From Allorhizobium undicola ORS 992 = ATCC 700741 (lineage in GTDB: Bacteria > Pseudomonadota > Alphaproteobacteria > Rhizobiales > Rhizobiaceae): a stretch of 64,000 bases of DNA. Positions 53,943 to 63,934 of the stretch are shown piece by piece. The stretch covers positions 62,001-126,000 of the forward strand of contig NZ_JHXQ01000003.1 in assembly GCF_000621665.1 (NCBI RefSeq), written 5' to 3'. Every line of letters starts with the position of its first letter. Position 1 is the first letter of the stretch. The translations under genes were made by a program, and so were the position numbers. Below the pieces are notes generated by a model. That model saw nothing but the letters and a program-made list of their open reading frames with translations. It did not search any database and had not been told where the DNA came from.

Positions 53943-55433
53943 TCACCGTCGCATCGTTCCGGTTTCCTTCAGCGCCTGATGCCAGGAAAGGGCTTCTTCA
54001 AGGATATGCGGGGTATGCCCGCCGCGTTTTACGGCGCGCGCGTAATAATCCTCCAATTGCTCCCGATAATCGGGGTGGGCGCAATTGCGGATGATGGAGA
54101 TGGCCCGCTCACGCGGAGCAAGGCCCCTGAGATCGGCCAGTCCCTGTTCGGTTACGAAAATATCGGTGTCATGTTCGGTATGGTCCACATGGCTCACCAT
54201 CGGCACGACGGATGAAATCGCGCCGTTCTTCGCCAGGGATTTGGTGACGAAGATCGACAGATAGCCGTTACGGGCAAAATCGCCAGAGCCGCCAATGCCG
54301 TTCATCATGTGCGTGCCGCCCACATGGGTGGAATTGACATTGCCGTAAATGTCGAATTCCAGAGCCGTATTGATGCAGATGATCCCCAGTCTGCGAATGA
54401 CCTCCGGGTGATTGCTGATTTCCTGCGGTCGCAGCACCAGATGATGCTTGTATTCCGCAAGTCTCGGCAGAACCTTGCGATACATTTCCGAGGAAAGCGT
54501 GATGGAGGAGGCGGAGGCAAAGGTAAGCTTGCCCGCATCCATCAGTTCGAAGGTCGAATCCTGCAAGACCTCCGAATACATTTTCAGATCGTGAAAGGGC
54601 GAGTCCAGAAAGCCGTGCAGCACCGCATTGGCAATGGTGCCGATGCCTGCCTGCAAGGGCAGCAGATCATAACCCATCCGGCCTTGCCGGACTTCTTCCA
54701 GCAACAATGCCTTCAGGTGTCCGGCAATGGCGCGGGTTTCATCATCCGGCGGCAGAATGGAGGAAGAGCTGTCGTGCTTTTCGGAAACGACGATGGCGGC
54801 AATCTTTTCCGGTGGCACCGGAATATAGGGCAGGCCAACGCGGCTTTCCGGCGTCACCACCGGAATGGGCATCCGGGCCGGACGGCGCGAGGGAATGTAA
54901 ACATCGTGCAGGCCTTCCAGCGTGGTGGGCTGTGAAAGGTTCAGCTCGACGATGATCTTTTCGGCCAGAATGGCAAAGCTTGCCGAATTGCCGATGGAGG
55001 TGGTGGGCACGATACCGCCATGCTCCGTAATCGCCACGGCCTCCACTACGGCAATGTCCACGGGGGGGATCTGTCTGGTGCGCAGTTGCTCCACCGTCTC
55101 GGACAGATGCTGGTCTATGAACATCACCTCACCGGCATTGATCGCACGGCGCAGGCCGGGATCGGACTGGAACGGCAGGCGCCGCGCCAGCACATGCGCA
55201 TCGGTCAAGGTCTTGTCCAGATCGTTGCCCAAAGACGCGCCCGTGATGAGGGTGATCTTCAGTGGCTGTTTTCGGGCGCGCTCGGCCAATGCCAAAGGAA
55301 CCGCCTTGGCTTCCCCCGCACGGGTGAAACCGCTCATGCCAATGGTCATGCCATCCTGAATGAGGGCGGCAGCCTCGTCTGCGGTGCAAAGTTTGTCCAG
55401 CAGAGGCTGGCAACGAATCCGGTCACGTAACAT
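53943..55433 (-). CDS. Acetyl-CoA hydrolase/CoA-transferase family (Cat1/SctA type)
   Basis: 496 aa. Two CoA-transferase halves: GMTIGMSGFTRAGEAKAVPLAL near residue 30, then AVVEAVAITEHGGIVPTTSIGNS near 130, GIGTIANAVLHGFLDSPFHDLKM near 265 and FASASSITLSSEMYRKVLPRL near 302. Catalytic Glu is expected in the ITEHG/SE segments. Family members move CoA between succinate, acetate or propionate; annotations as acetyl-CoA hydrolase often turn out to be succinyl-CoA:acetate transferases. Substrate cannot be fixed from sequence by eye. Confidence 0.9.
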   Translation of the reverse strand: MLRDRIRCQPLLDKLCTADEAAALIQDGMTIGMSGFTRAGEAKAVPLALAERARKQPLKITLITGASLGNDLDKTLTDAHVLARRLPFQSDPGLRRAINAGEVMFIDQHLSETVEQLRTRQIPPVDIAVVEAVAITEHGGIVPTTSIGNSASFAILAEKIIVELNLSQPTTLEGLHDVYIPSRRPARMPIPVVTPESRVGLPYIPVPPEKIAAIVVSEKHDSSSSILPPDDETRAIAGHLKALLLEEVRQGRMGYDLLPLQAGIGTIANAVLHGFLDSPFHDLKMYSEVLQDSTFELMDAGKLTFASASSITLSSEMYRKVLPRLAEYKHHLVLRPQEISNHPEVIRRLGIICINTALEFDIYGNVNSTHVGGTHMMNGIGGSGDFARNGYLSIFVTKSLAKNGAISSVVPMVSHVDHTEHDTDIFVTEQGLADLRGLAPRERAISIIRNCAHPDYREQLEDYYARAVKRGGHTPHILEEALSWHQALKETGTMRR

Positions 55434-55669
55434 CTCGGTTCATCTCTCCGTTGCGGGGCGCGCGCGCCAAGGGTTGGCGTCAGCGGTCATGGCCTGCAAA
55501 GGCAGCCCCTTTCGCAGCCACCATGCAGGCAGGAGAGCTTGGATGGCTTGATCTTCCGCAAAACGCCCGCGCATGGCAGCTATGAGTCTATTGCATGGGA
55601 ACGTAAGCTGAAGGCGGGACGAAATCGGACTTCGGGGCTTTTCCATCTGATTTAATCAGATCGGCGCCC

Positions 55670-55775
55670 TACAGCGCCGTGCGTTTTATCAAACGCACGA
55701 AGGACGCTGTAACACTTTAAATCTGCTGCATAATTTTCACCTTAAATCGATTCCGATTTAAGGAATTATGCAGTA
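55670..55775 (-). repeat. Bru-RS-like element
   Basis: TACAGCGCCGTGCG to GGAATTATGCAGTA. It is flanked on the left by the GATTTAATCAGATC palindrome fragment (55645-55668) and on the right by a diverged GCATTTCC repeat (55786-55840) and the CTTGTCGATCCTCG motif (55855-55895). 55434-55899 holds no gene. Confidence 0.9.
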
Positions 55776-55899
55776 AGATTTTATTTTCCCGCATTTCCGG
55801 AAGCAAAACCGAATACACTTTTGCTGGATACTCTAAGCTTTTTTTCGAAGCATAAACTTGTCGATCCTCGTTTCACTCCGATCGGATCATGCTCTGGTC

Positions 55900-56274
55900 T
55901 CAGGTGGCCGAAGCGTCGCTGGAGGGGTCGCTCAGCTTCGCGGCGGCGGCATTGTTATCAGCATCGGCCACCATCGAAGAGGCGGCGCTGATTTCGCCAT
56001 AGGCCTCATGTGCCCGCTGAAGATCGGCGGGGCTGTCGTTTTTTGCGCCGTTCAACAGGGAAAAAAGAATAAGGGCAGGTGGATGGATGACGTTCAGGAT
56101 AAGCTTGTCGTCGATGTCATTGCCCGCTTCCGCATCGCGCGCCAGCCGATAGGTTTCCTTCTGTGCAAAGCTCAAGCCTTCCATCTCGGCTTCGGACGCA
56201 TTGCTGCGTTGCGCATTGCCGGCTGGCTGCGCTGTCGCGGAAACCTGTATGGCGCCAATCGTCTGTTCCGGCAT
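55900..56274 (-). CDS. Hypothetical protein (124 aa)
   Basis: Not recognised. Soluble, Ala/Asp/Ser-rich ends with a structured middle (EMEGLSFAQKETYRLARDAEA, DDKLILNVIHPPALILFSLLNG). No signal peptide. An ATG at 56274 opens it. Codon third positions are G/C-rich like neighbours, supporting a real gene. Its middle part could be a small helical domain; function unknown. Confidence 0.55.
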   Translation of the reverse strand: MPEQTIGAIQVSATAQPAGNAQRSNASEAEMEGLSFAQKETYRLARDAEAGNDIDDKLILNVIHPPALILFSLLNGAKNDSPADLQRAHEAYGEISAASSMVADADNNAAAAKLSDPSSDASAT

Positions 56275-56476
56275 CGATTCATCCTTGATGCGGTTTGGAT
56301 CGTTCCTTCCCGCCGCACCCGTTTACGTCCATTCAACACATGCCGGGCACTGCTGCTTTCCGGACATGTATCGTTCTTCTCCAATACGCGCATCGCGGTG
56401 GGAGCGCGAAGCACACTTCATCCTGAACCTTTTCCCGCAGAATTTCCGGGAAAGGTTTAATCAAGAAAACGTATAA

Positions 56477-56501
56477 CAAGGGTCATTGAAAATGACTCTT
56501 G
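56477..56501. repeat. Hairpin CAAGGGTCATT-GAA-AATGACTCTTG
   Basis: 11 base arms with one mismatch. The same word (CCAAGGGTCATTGAAAATG) recurs at 63981-64000 at the window end. The region 56275-56996 holds no gene apart from this and the repeat below. Confidence 0.75.
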
Positions 56502-56572
56502 GTGCTCCCTTTTCGAATATATCAAGCGACTGACGCCGTTGAGATATTCGAAATTTCTTCAAGCGAGGATGC

Positions 56573-56677
56573 GTTACAGCACCGTGCGTTTTATCAAACG
56601 CACAAAGGACGCTGTAACACTTTAAATCTGCTGCATAATTCCTTAAATCGATTCCGATTTAAGGAATTATGCAGTAG
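56573..56677 (-). repeat. Bru-RS-like element
   Basis: GTTACAGCACCGTGCG to GGAATTATGCAGTA. It carries the fully palindromic right arm (CTGCATAATTCCTTAAATCG). Confidence 0.92.
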
Positions 56678-56996
56678 CATCTTAGAGCTTTGGTATTACA
56701 CTGTCCGCACCAAGGAAATGGCACAAGCAACGCAATCCCGGTTTTGCCCAGCGGCAATCTTACGGACCCACGCCCTGCCGACTGCCGGCATCGTATAATA
56801 ATGAGACGAGCGTAGCCTGAAATTCTTCAATTTTCGCTAATGTTTCGTGCACAAATGAAAGTAGATCAGTTGCAGCAAAACCCTATCCGGCTTCGTGTCC
56901 GAAACGACAGACACTACGCGACGGCGTTTCCAACATCAGCGTTTGACGCCAAACCCGGAAAACAATGAGCTGAATTTCGACTTGGGAAGGGAAGAA

Positions 56997-57073
56997 TGGC
57001 GCACCCGAAGAGATTCGAACTCCTGACCCCCAGATTCGTAGTCTGGTGCTCTATCCAGCTGAGCTACGGGTGC
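56997..57073 (-). tRNA. tRNA-Arg (anticodon ACG)
   Basis: On the minus strand: acceptor GCACCCG/CGGGTGC, D-arm TAGCTCAGCTGGATAGAGC, anticodon stem CCAGA/TCTGG with loop CTACGAA, T-arm with GTTCGAATC, and encoded CCA. A34 is normally converted to inosine, so it reads CGU, CGC and CGA. No integrated element is seen beside it. Confidence 0.97.
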
Positions 57074-57199
57074 GTCTGCCAACCATCTGGTGGCGTGAGC
57101 GGTTCTCTAAAGGCATCTGCCGGTGATTGCAAGCCAAATCGGAGAAAAAATCGATATGCGTTGCAATTTTTACATAAGCCGATGATATGATATGAAAAA

Positions 57200-58705
57200 T
57201 CAGCCCTTGGCTTTGAGGCGGAAATCTTCGAGCATGGCGGGCAGGTCGGGGATCTCGATGCGGAACTGCGTGCCGGCTCCGGGTTTTTCCACCAGAGCAA
57301 TCGTTCCTCCATGGGCCAGAACCAGTTCGCGGGCGATGACCAGCCCGAGTCCCGTGCCGCCGGAGCGGGCGGAGCCGCGGAAGGCGGAGAACAGGTTTTC
57401 GCGTGCCTTTTGCGGCATTCCCGGCCCATTATCGTCAATCGTGATGGCCACCACGCTCCCGATGCGCTGGCCCGAAAGGGTGATGCGGCCCGTGCCGCCG
57501 GGGCTTTCGGTGATGAAGCCGGAAAGAGCCTGCGCGGCATTACGGCAAAGATTGTGGATCACGCGCAGCAATTGTTCGCTATCGGCATCGACTTCCAGAT
57601 CCTCGGCAATCTGGTCAACAAATTCGATGTCAGCGCCAAGGGCCAGCATGTCGCGCAGGTCCTGGCAAAGCGAGTGCAGCGGAAAACGCCGGCGTTTCGG
57701 TGCAGCCTCCGGTGCCTGGCCGAAGGTAAGCACATCCGTACTATAGCTTACTGCCCGGTCAATCGCCCGCACCAGCTTCGGGGCGAAACTTTTCACGATG
57801 GGGTCATCGATATCCGCCAACCGGTCCGACATCAGTTGCGCTGAGGCCAGAATATTGCGCATGTCGTGATTGATCTTCGAAACCGCCAGACCCAGATCCG
57901 CCAGATTGCGCTGCTGGCGCAGGGTCTTTTGCAGCTGTGTCTGCATGGACGCCAGATGTGCGGCCACGAAGGCCAGTTCGTCGCGCCCGGTAAAGGGGCG
58001 GATGACGCTGGCGGGGTTTTCGGGATCGCGGGCAAAGCTCTCTATATTATGTGTCAATCTGCGAACCGGACGAATGAGCAGGCGATTGACCGAAATGAAC
58101 AGCAGCGCCCCGGTCATCAGCGAAATCAACAGCGAGAAAATGGCAACTCTGGTGGAATATTGCAGCATGGCCTTGCGCAACACGCTGTCGTTCATCACCA
58201 CCTCGACCTGCATCGAGGATTCCCCAATGGGAGCGCTGACGCTGATGGTGCGCTCGCCGCCGAAGGCGATTTCCTCAAGCGCGTCGCGAATGGCGATCCA
58301 GCCATCCATCTCCGCCAGGTCATATTGCGCGTCGAGTTGTTGCGGCATCTCGCTGACGGCCAGAAGCCGGGTTGTGCCATCCTTGCGCAGCACAATGGCT
58401 CTGGTGCCGGTGGCAGAGAGAATATCGCGCTGCACCTCGGCGGGAATTTCCACCGATTGCAAGCCGTCTATCACCACGGCGGCGGCGGCAGACTTGTTGA
58501 GATGATTGCGCAGCCAGTTGAGGCGCATGGAGGAAATGGAGGGCGCAAAGATCAGAACCTCGGCCAGCAGAACGAAAATCACCGTCAGCGCAAGCAATTT
58601 TCCCGACAGGCCGCGCAGGCGGCTCGGCATACGGAGCTTGGCGGCAGAGGCCGTCCTGCCGTCTTCTCCAGGCTGGTTTCTGTCTTCGGTGGGCAGACCG
58701 AACAT
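57200..58705 (-). CDS. Membrane sensor histidine kinase
   Basis: 501 aa. TM1 (LLALTVIFVLLAEVLIFAP, about 34-53), a ~135-residue periplasmic sensor, TM2 (IFSLLISLMTGALLFISV, about 190-208), HAMP (about 209-262), then the dimerisation/phosphotransfer helix with KINHDMRNILASAQLMS (His near residue 279). The catalytic domain has NLCRNAAQAL (N box), DDNGPGMP (G1) and GGTGLGLVIARELV (G2). The N-terminal cytoplasmic ~30 residues are polar. No response regulator gene is adjacent, so it is an orphan; signal unknown. Confidence 0.92.
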   Translation of the reverse strand: MFGLPTEDRNQPGEDGRTASAAKLRMPSRLRGLSGKLLALTVIFVLLAEVLIFAPSISSMRLNWLRNHLNKSAAAAVVIDGLQSVEIPAEVQRDILSATGTRAIVLRKDGTTRLLAVSEMPQQLDAQYDLAEMDGWIAIRDALEEIAFGGERTISVSAPIGESSMQVEVVMNDSVLRKAMLQYSTRVAIFSLLISLMTGALLFISVNRLLIRPVRRLTHNIESFARDPENPASVIRPFTGRDELAFVAAHLASMQTQLQKTLRQQRNLADLGLAVSKINHDMRNILASAQLMSDRLADIDDPIVKSFAPKLVRAIDRAVSYSTDVLTFGQAPEAAPKRRRFPLHSLCQDLRDMLALGADIEFVDQIAEDLEVDADSEQLLRVIHNLCRNAAQALSGFITESPGGTGRITLSGQRIGSVVAITIDDNGPGMPQKARENLFSAFRGSARSGGTGLGLVIARELVLAHGGTIALVEKPGAGTQFRIEIPDLPAMLEDFRLKAKG

Positions 58706-58845
58706 CCATGCCTCATCTGGGTTTGGCGGGCAGGGGCCGCAACGGGCGGCTGACAGGTCCGCCAGGCAATGTCATCTGCTTCGTTTATACGTCATGCACT
58801 GCAAAAACGAAATGCGAAAGCCGGATCACAATTTTCTTTGCAGCC

Positions 58846-58947
58846 AATGCATAATTCCTCGAACCGGAACTGGTTAAGGTAAAAATTATGAAGCGAATTC
58901 AAAGTGTTGAAGCGCCATGCATTTGATAAAACGCACGGCGCTTCAGC
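58846..58947 (+). repeat. Diverged Bru-RS-like element upstream of the histidine kinase
   Basis: ATGCATAATTCCTCGAACCGG...AAAAATTATGAAGCG...AGTGTTGAAGCGCC...ACGCACGGCGCTTCAG keeps the full layout with many substitutions; the changes in CAGCG/CGCTG arms are compensatory (GAAGCGCC/GGCGCTTC), so pairing is conserved. 58706-59034 otherwise holds nothing. Confidence 0.8.
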
Positions 58948-59034
58948 AAAGCGGCATATGGCAAAAGCCGACCCGGACATGGTGCGAAAACAGAAGCGGC
59001 AAGCTTTCGGCGCGCCGCCTCTTGTCGTAAAGCC

Positions 59035-60930
59035 TCAGGCGGCCATGGAACGCTCCGTCGGGCGTGTATCCTGGGCGTGGAGAATAAAGCCGGAGACGAG
59101 ATTGGCGAGGATTTCCGAATCCTGCTTCAGGCGGCGCGTCGAGGCCGAGCTTTGCTCGACCATGGCCGCGTTGCGCTGCGTCACATGATCCATGTCGTTG
59201 ATGGCCGTGCTGATCTCGTGAATGCCGGTGGCCTGTTCGCCTGCCGCGGAGGCGATGGCCTGAACATTGTCGTTGATCCGGGCAATCTGCTGTTCGATGG
59301 TGGCCAAGGCTTCACCGGTTCGCTGCACGAGCTTTACGCCGCCCTCGACCTCGTCGCCGGAACGGTTGATCAGTGCCTTGATGTCTTTTGCCGCCGCGGC
59401 CGATCTTTGGGCCAGTTCGCGGACTTCCTGGGCAACCACCGCGAAACCCTTGCCGGCCTCACCGGCGCGAGCCGCCTCAACGCCTGCGTTCAAGGCCAGC
59501 AGATTGGTCTGGAAGGCGATTTCATCGATGACGTTGATGATCTGCGAGATTTCACGCGAGGCCTGTTCGATCCGGCCCATGGCGCCGATCGCCTCACGCA
59601 CGACGGCGTCGGATTGCTCGGCGCTGCGCTTTGCCTCCGTCACCATGCGGCTGGCTTCGGTTGCGCGTTCGCTCGAGGTTTTCACGACGACCGTGATTTC
59701 TTCCAGCGCCGCCGAGGTTTCCTCAAGGGCTGCTGCCTGTTGTTCCGTGCGATGGGAGAGGTCTTCCGCCGCCGAACTCAGGTCCACCGTGCTGCGATCG
59801 ATCGTCATGGCCTTGCCGCTGATTTCCAGCATGGTGGCGCGCAGGCGCTCGAGCGAGTGGTTCATATTGCGCTGGAGATCGGCAAACACGCCCTTGAAAT
59901 TGCCCTGCATGTCACGGGAAAGATCGCCATTGGCGATCCGGCCCACGACATTGCCCACTTCATTGACGGCGCTTTCGACATTTTCCAGAAGCGCATTCAC
60001 ATTGGAAGCGAAACGGTCCAGGTTTTCGTCGTCGAAACTGGTGTCGATGCGCTGGTCGAAATGGCCCTCGGTTGCGGCGGCAACAACGGAAGCCATGCCT
60101 TTTTGCAGGCTGTCGCTTTTGGCGCGCAAGGCCGCATCCTGGGCGTTCAGTTGCTGTACGGCGAGGCCGTTGCGTTTGAAAACCTCGACAGCCGCCGCCA
60201 TCTCGCCAATCTCGTCCTTGAGTGCGGCAAAGGGCACTTCCGTTTCATAGCGGCCCTCCGCGACCCTGGACATGGACAATGTCAGGAGGCGAATGGGACG
60301 GCTGAGCTGGGTTCCGCCCAGAACCAGACCGGCGCCGATGCCGCCCAGAACCGCAACAATCGTGACAGAGGCAATGGAGACAAGCATGGTCAGGCTGAAG
60401 CCTTCCAGCGAGCCGCGCAGCGTCTCCAGTTGCAGGCGGTCTGCTTCCACGATCTTGTCTATATCGGCCTGAAAGGCCTTGCGATTGTTGCGATTGGCTT
60501 CGTTATTGCCCTGTTCGTTGGCCGCAGACGGGCCGACCTCCTGGCTCAACCTTGCGGTTTCCGTGCGGAATTTGCGAAATTCCGCCGCCTTGGCCCGCAT
60601 GGCATCGAAGGAGGCTCGCTCCTCGGCCGGAATGAGGGGCGCCCACTCATCCAGCGTCTTGTCGATGGCGGCGAGGTTCTGTGTCAGCCCCTTGGCAAAG
60701 GGCTGGGCCTTTTCGGTCGTGGGGGCGGCATAAATGCCGCGCGCTTCCATCACTACCGCCGTTACAAACCGGTTGAGACGTTCGCCGTTAAAGGCACGCT
60801 CCGACAGGGTGCGGTAGGTCTGTAATTTGGCGCCGTAGCTGATTGTAACGAAAACGCCCATGGCGCCAATGATAATGGCCGCAGCACCCATCACCGCCAC
60901 GAGGCAGTTCACTTTTCCCTTGATCCGCAC
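59035..60930 (-). CDS. Methyl-accepting chemotaxis protein
   Basis: 631 aa. TM1 ([21 protein letters not shown], about 9-30), a ~150-residue periplasmic helical domain, TM2 ([22 protein letters not shown], about 184-205), HAMP (206-260), a second HAMP-like unit (about 300-350) and the MCP signalling domain with [24 protein letters not shown]. It ends TERSMAA, without the WxxF tether of the receptor at 34.4 kb. A+T-rich DNA upstream (60960-61085) probably carries its promoter. Confidence 0.93.
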   Translation of the reverse strand: MRIKGKVNCLVAVMGAAAIIIGAMGVFVTISYGAKLQTYRTLSERAFNGERLNRFVTAVVMEARGIYAAPTTEKAQPFAKGLTQNLAAIDKTLDEWAPLIPAEERASFDAMRAKAAEFRKFRTETARLSQEVGPSAANEQGNNEANRNNRKAFQADIDKIVEADRLQLETLRGSLEGFSLTMLVSIASVTIVAVLGGIGAGLVLGGTQLSRPIRLLTLSMSRVAEGRYETEVPFAALKDEIGEMAAAVEVFKRNGLAVQQLNAQDAALRAKSDSLQKGMASVVAAATEGHFDQRIDTSFDDENLDRFASNVNALLENVESAVNEVGNVVGRIANGDLSRDMQGNFKGVFADLQRNMNHSLERLRATMLEISGKAMTIDRSTVDLSSAAEDLSHRTEQQAAALEETSAALEEITVVVKTSSERATEASRMVTEAKRSAEQSDAVVREAIGAMGRIEQASREISQIINVIDEIAFQTNLLALNAGVEAARAGEAGKGFAVVAQEVRELAQRSAAAAKDIKALINRSGDEVEGGVKLVQRTGEALATIEQQIARINDNVQAIASAAGEQATGIHEISTAINDMDHVTQRNAAMVEQSSASTRRLKQDSEILANLVSGFILHAQDTRPTERSMAA

Positions 60931-61341
60931 TGGTCTCCCCCTGGAAAATTTATCGGCATCTATATTCAGTTTTCGAACTTAACAAACTTACTTTAATAAA
61001 GAATTTCACGAATAAACACGCCAAGTATTCGCGAAGAATGACCGAAAATTAGCGATATATAATATTATAGAATATTATGAAAATGTCACGGGAGCCATCC
61101 AGCTGCCGCCCGGCCCATCCGTGAAACGTTTTCTGTCCTGAGCGGATTTGGCCTCGACAAGCGTGCGCAAGGCTGTTGAAGACGCATAGCCGCTTGCGTC
61201 ATTGACTCAACGCACCTTCCTCCGTATAAGCCGCGCGTTCGCGCAAAACCCGCTCCGGCGGCTATTTGCCATGCGTTCAAATCCAACGCTCTTGCACGAA
61301 GTGCAAATCAAAGAAGGGCCGCACACCGCGGTATTAAATAA
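60931..61341. other. Intergenic region between the chemoreceptor and rpmH
   Basis: About 410 bases with no convincing gene. 60955-61085 is strikingly A+T-rich (AATATTATAGAATATTAT near 61060), with likely divergent promoters. I looked for DnaA-box-like TTATCCACA words in this rpmH-linked area and saw none. Confidence 0.55.
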
Positions 61342-61476
61342 ATGAAGCGTACTTTCCAGCCTTCCAAGCTTGTTCGCAAGCGTCGTCACGGTTTCCGCGC
61401 CCGCATGGCTACTGCCGGCGGCCGCAAGGTCATGGCTGCCCGCCGCGCCCGCGGCCGCAAGCGTCTTTCGGCCTAA
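61342..61476 (+). CDS. rpmH: 50S ribosomal protein L34
   Basis: 44 aa, highly basic: [20 protein letters not shown] then [20 protein letters not shown], ending RLSA. This matches L34 throughout. It is too short for most gene-length cut-offs. It is the first gene of the rpmH-rnpA-yidC operon, with 32 bases before rnpA. Confidence 0.98.
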   Translation: MKRTFQPSKLVRKRRHGFRARMATAGGRKVMAARRARGRKRLSA

Positions 61477-61508
61477 AGCCGGATTGGCCCGATGAAAGAG
61501 CCGGGCAC

Positions 61509-61898
61509 ATGACCTCAAGGATGAAATATGACACTGTCGGGCGGCTGAAAAGCCGGCCGCAGTTTCTTGCTGTGCGCGAGGGTGAACGGCGCAAGGGGCG
61601 TTATGTCCTCATCGAGGTTCTCGACAGAGGCGAGCCCGAAACGAGACCTCGTGTCGGCTTTACAGTGACCAAGAAGCAGGGCAACGCGGTGGAGCGCAAT
61701 CGTATGCGCCGTCGCCTGAAAGAGGCGGTCCGCCTCTCCGCGGGCTTTGCAATGCAGCCCGGACATGACTATGTGATCGTAGCGCGGCGCGATGTGCTGA
61801 GCGCCCCGTTCGAGGATCTCAAGGCGCAACTTCATCGCCGGATCCGCAACGATGAAGCATACCGGCATTCCGACAGGCCCCGTTCCAGGAAAACATGA
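61509..61898 (+). CDS. rnpA: Ribonuclease P protein component
   Basis: 129 aa basic protein that assists the RNase P RNA in 5' maturation of tRNAs. [20 protein letters not shown] and [12 protein letters not shown] form the conserved RNA-binding RNR motif (about 55-80). [13 protein letters not shown] is also typical. Start at 61509 or the ATG 12 bases later. Its TGA overlaps the yidC ATG (ATGA). Confidence 0.95.
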   Translation: MTSRMKYDTVGRLKSRPQFLAVREGERRKGRYVLIEVLDRGEPETRPRVGFTVTKKQGNAVERNRMRRRLKEAVRLSAGFAMQPGHDYVIVARRDVLSAPFEDLKAQLHRRIRNDEAYRHSDRPRSRKT

Positions 61899-63685
61899 TG
61901 GAAAACAACCGCAACTATTTCATAGCGATTGCACTCTCCGTGCTGGTCGTCCTGGGCTGGCAGTTCTTTTACATGAACCCGCGCATCGAGGCGCAGCGCC
62001 AGGCAGAACAGCTACGTCAGGAAGAGCTTGCCAGGCAGCAGCCCAAGGACGCCGGGGCCGGAGCCGCAGCCACTGCAACAGGCACCCTTCCGTCCGCCCA
62101 GTCTGCTGCGGGCGAGAGCCGTGAAGATGCCATTGCCAAGAGCGCACGCATCGAAATCGACACGGAAGCCCTTTCCGGATCCATCAATCTCGCCGGTGGA
62201 CGGCTCGATGATCTTCGCCTGAAGGGCTATCACGAGACGGTGGACAGGACGAGCCCGATCATCACCCTGCTCAATCCGGCAGATACCAAGGACGGCTATT
62301 TCACCGAAACCGGCTTTGTGGGAAGCGCCAATTCCGGCAGCGTTCCCGGTCCATCCACGGTCTGGACCGTGAAGGAAGGCCAGAAGCTGACGGAAACCTC
62401 GCCCGTCACGCTGACCTTTACCAATGAGGCGGGCCTGACCTTCACCCGCAAGATCTCGGTGGACAATCATTACATGTTCACCATCGAGGACACGGTTGCC
62501 AATGCGGGTACGGCTGAAACCAGCGTTGCGCCTTACGGCCGCATCACGCGCTACAACAAGCCCACCACGCCGTCGGCCTATGTTCTGCATGAAGGTTTTC
62601 TGGGTGTCATCGGCGCGGGAACCAGCCTGACCGAATCCAAATATGCGGCAATCGAGAAAGAAAACGCATCCATGCCCAAGGCCACGGGCGGCTGGCTTGG
62701 CATTACCGACAAATACTGGGCCGCAGCGCTCGTTCCGCCGCAGGCTGTGGCTTACGAATCGCGCTTCTCGCATTTCACGGATGGGCAGCCGCGCTTCCAG
62801 GCCGACTACAAGAACGATGCCGTGAGCGTGGCGCCGGGCCAGTCGGTCTCCCTGAAGACTCTGGTTTTTGCTGGCGCCAAGGAAGTTCCGGTCATCGACG
62901 CCTACGAAACCAGCTATTCCATTCCGGGCTTCGACCGGATGATCGATTGGGGCTGGTTCTATTTCATCACCAAGCCGATGTTCAAGCTGATGGATTTCTT
63001 CTTCCGTCACGTGGGCAATTTCGGCGTGGCGATCCTGCTCACCACGGTTGTCGTCAAGCTGCTGTTCTTCCCGCTGGCCAACAAGCAATATGCTTCCATG
63101 GCCAATATGAAGCGCATCCAGCCGAAGCTGGAGGAGTTGAAGGCCAAGTTCGGCGAAGACCGCATGGCCATGCAGCAGGCGATGATGGAGCTTTACAAGA
63201 CAGAGAAGATCAACCCCGTCGCCGGTTGCTGGCCGCTTGTCTTGCAGATTCCGGTTTTCTTCGCGCTCTACAAGGTCATCTACATCACCATCGAAATGCG
63301 CCATGCGCCGTTCTTTGGCTGGATTCATGACCTTTCCGCGCCGGACCCGACCAGCATCGTCAATCTGTTCGGTCTGTTGCCCTTTGCGGCACCGAGCTTC
63401 CTGCATCTCGGTGTCTGGCCAATCATCATGGGCATCACCATGTTCTTCCAGATGCGGATGAACCCGACGCCGCCGGATCCGACGCAGGCCATGCTGTTCA
63501 ACTGGATGCCGCTGGTCTTTACCTTCATGCTGGGTTCCTTCCCTTCGGGTCTGGTGATCTACTGGGCATGGAACAACACGCTGTCCGTTCTCCAGCAGTC
63601 GGTCATCATGAAGCGTCACGGGGTGAAAATCGAACTCTTCGATAACCTCAAGAGAACGTTCCGGCGAAAGTCGTCAAAGGCATAA
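61895..63685 (+). CDS. yidC: YidC membrane protein insertase
   Basis: 596 aa. N-terminal transmembrane anchor ([19 protein letters not shown], about 7-25), Ala/Gln-rich linker, large periplasmic beta-domain (about 80-345), then the conserved five-helix core ([72 protein letters not shown]). The groove Arg lies in the helix after the first core segment, as far as I can place it by eye. It inserts proteins into the inner membrane with or without SecYEG. The usual engB gene does not follow within the 315 bases left. Confidence 0.96.
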   Translation: MMENNRNYFIAIALSVLVVLGWQFFYMNPRIEAQRQAEQLRQEELARQQPKDAGAGAAATATGTLPSAQSAAGESREDAIAKSARIEIDTEALSGSINLAGGRLDDLRLKGYHETVDRTSPIITLLNPADTKDGYFTETGFVGSANSGSVPGPSTVWTVKEGQKLTETSPVTLTFTNEAGLTFTRKISVDNHYMFTIEDTVANAGTAETSVAPYGRITRYNKPTTPSAYVLHEGFLGVIGAGTSLTESKYAAIEKENASMPKATGGWLGITDKYWAAALVPPQAVAYESRFSHFTDGQPRFQADYKNDAVSVAPGQSVSLKTLVFAGAKEVPVIDAYETSYSIPGFDRMIDWGWFYFITKPMFKLMDFFFRHVGNFGVAILLTTVVVKLLFFPLANKQYASMANMKRIQPKLEELKAKFGEDRMAMQQAMMELYKTEKINPVAGCWPLVLQIPVFFALYKVIYITIEMRHAPFFGWIHDLSAPDPTSIVNLFGLLPFAAPSFLHLGVWPIIMGITMFFQMRMNPTPPDPTQAMLFNWMPLVFTFMLGSFPSGLVIYWAWNNTLSVLQQSVIMKRHGVKIELFDNLKRTFRRKSSKA

Positions 63686-63745
63686 GACCGGTCGGCGTTG
63701 TCGGGCCGGCAGCGCTGTCTATGACTGATGACTCGGCCAACCTTC

Positions 63746-63777
63746 ATCATGCCGGCCTCTGAACAGGCCGGCATGAT
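63746..63777 (+). terminator. Hairpin after yidC
   Basis: Perfect 13 bp arms ATCATGCCGGCCT and AGGCCGGCATGAT with a 6-base loop, 60 bases past yidC, followed by CGCATTT. Confidence 0.65.
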
Positions 63778-63830
63778 CGCATTTCCAGCAGAAGGCGAAG
63801 CGGAATTTTCTTCGGAAATCCGTACTCACT

Positions 63831-63934
63831 AGAGCACTTCCGGTGAACACGGGTTCACCTGCAATGCTCTAACTTCTTGTTTCGGCGCATTTCCGGACGC
63901 AAAACCGACTACACTTTTGCTGGAAATGCTCTAG
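63831..63934. repeat. TAGAGCACTTCCGG...GGAAATGCTCTAG repeat
   Basis: Starts TAGAGCAC, has a GGTGAACACGGGTTCACC hairpin, TTCTTGTTTCGGCGCATTTCC, and ends GCTGGAAATGCTCTA. Same layout as the copy at 42534. The hairpin word CCAAGGGTCATTG follows at 63981. Confidence 0.85.

Noticed and set aside
55434..55899. Insertion sequence within the repeat cluster
   Set aside because: Only short palindromic repeats; no transposase frame or terminal inverted repeats with target duplication.
59077..60825. 582-codon plus-strand frame opposite the chemoreceptor
   Set aside because: No family-like motif, His/Gly/Arg-rich composition, and full overlap with a clear MCP gene. Antisense shadow.
60931..61341. Replication origin next to rpmH
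   Set aside because: The A+T-rich stretch is tempting, but no DnaA-box cluster and no dnaA, dnaN or gidA genes are seen; rpmH is not origin-linked in many alphaproteobacteria.
62012..63619. 535-codon minus-strand frame opposite yidC
   Set aside because: Arg/His/Gly-rich shadow without motifs; yidC on the plus strand is unmistakable.
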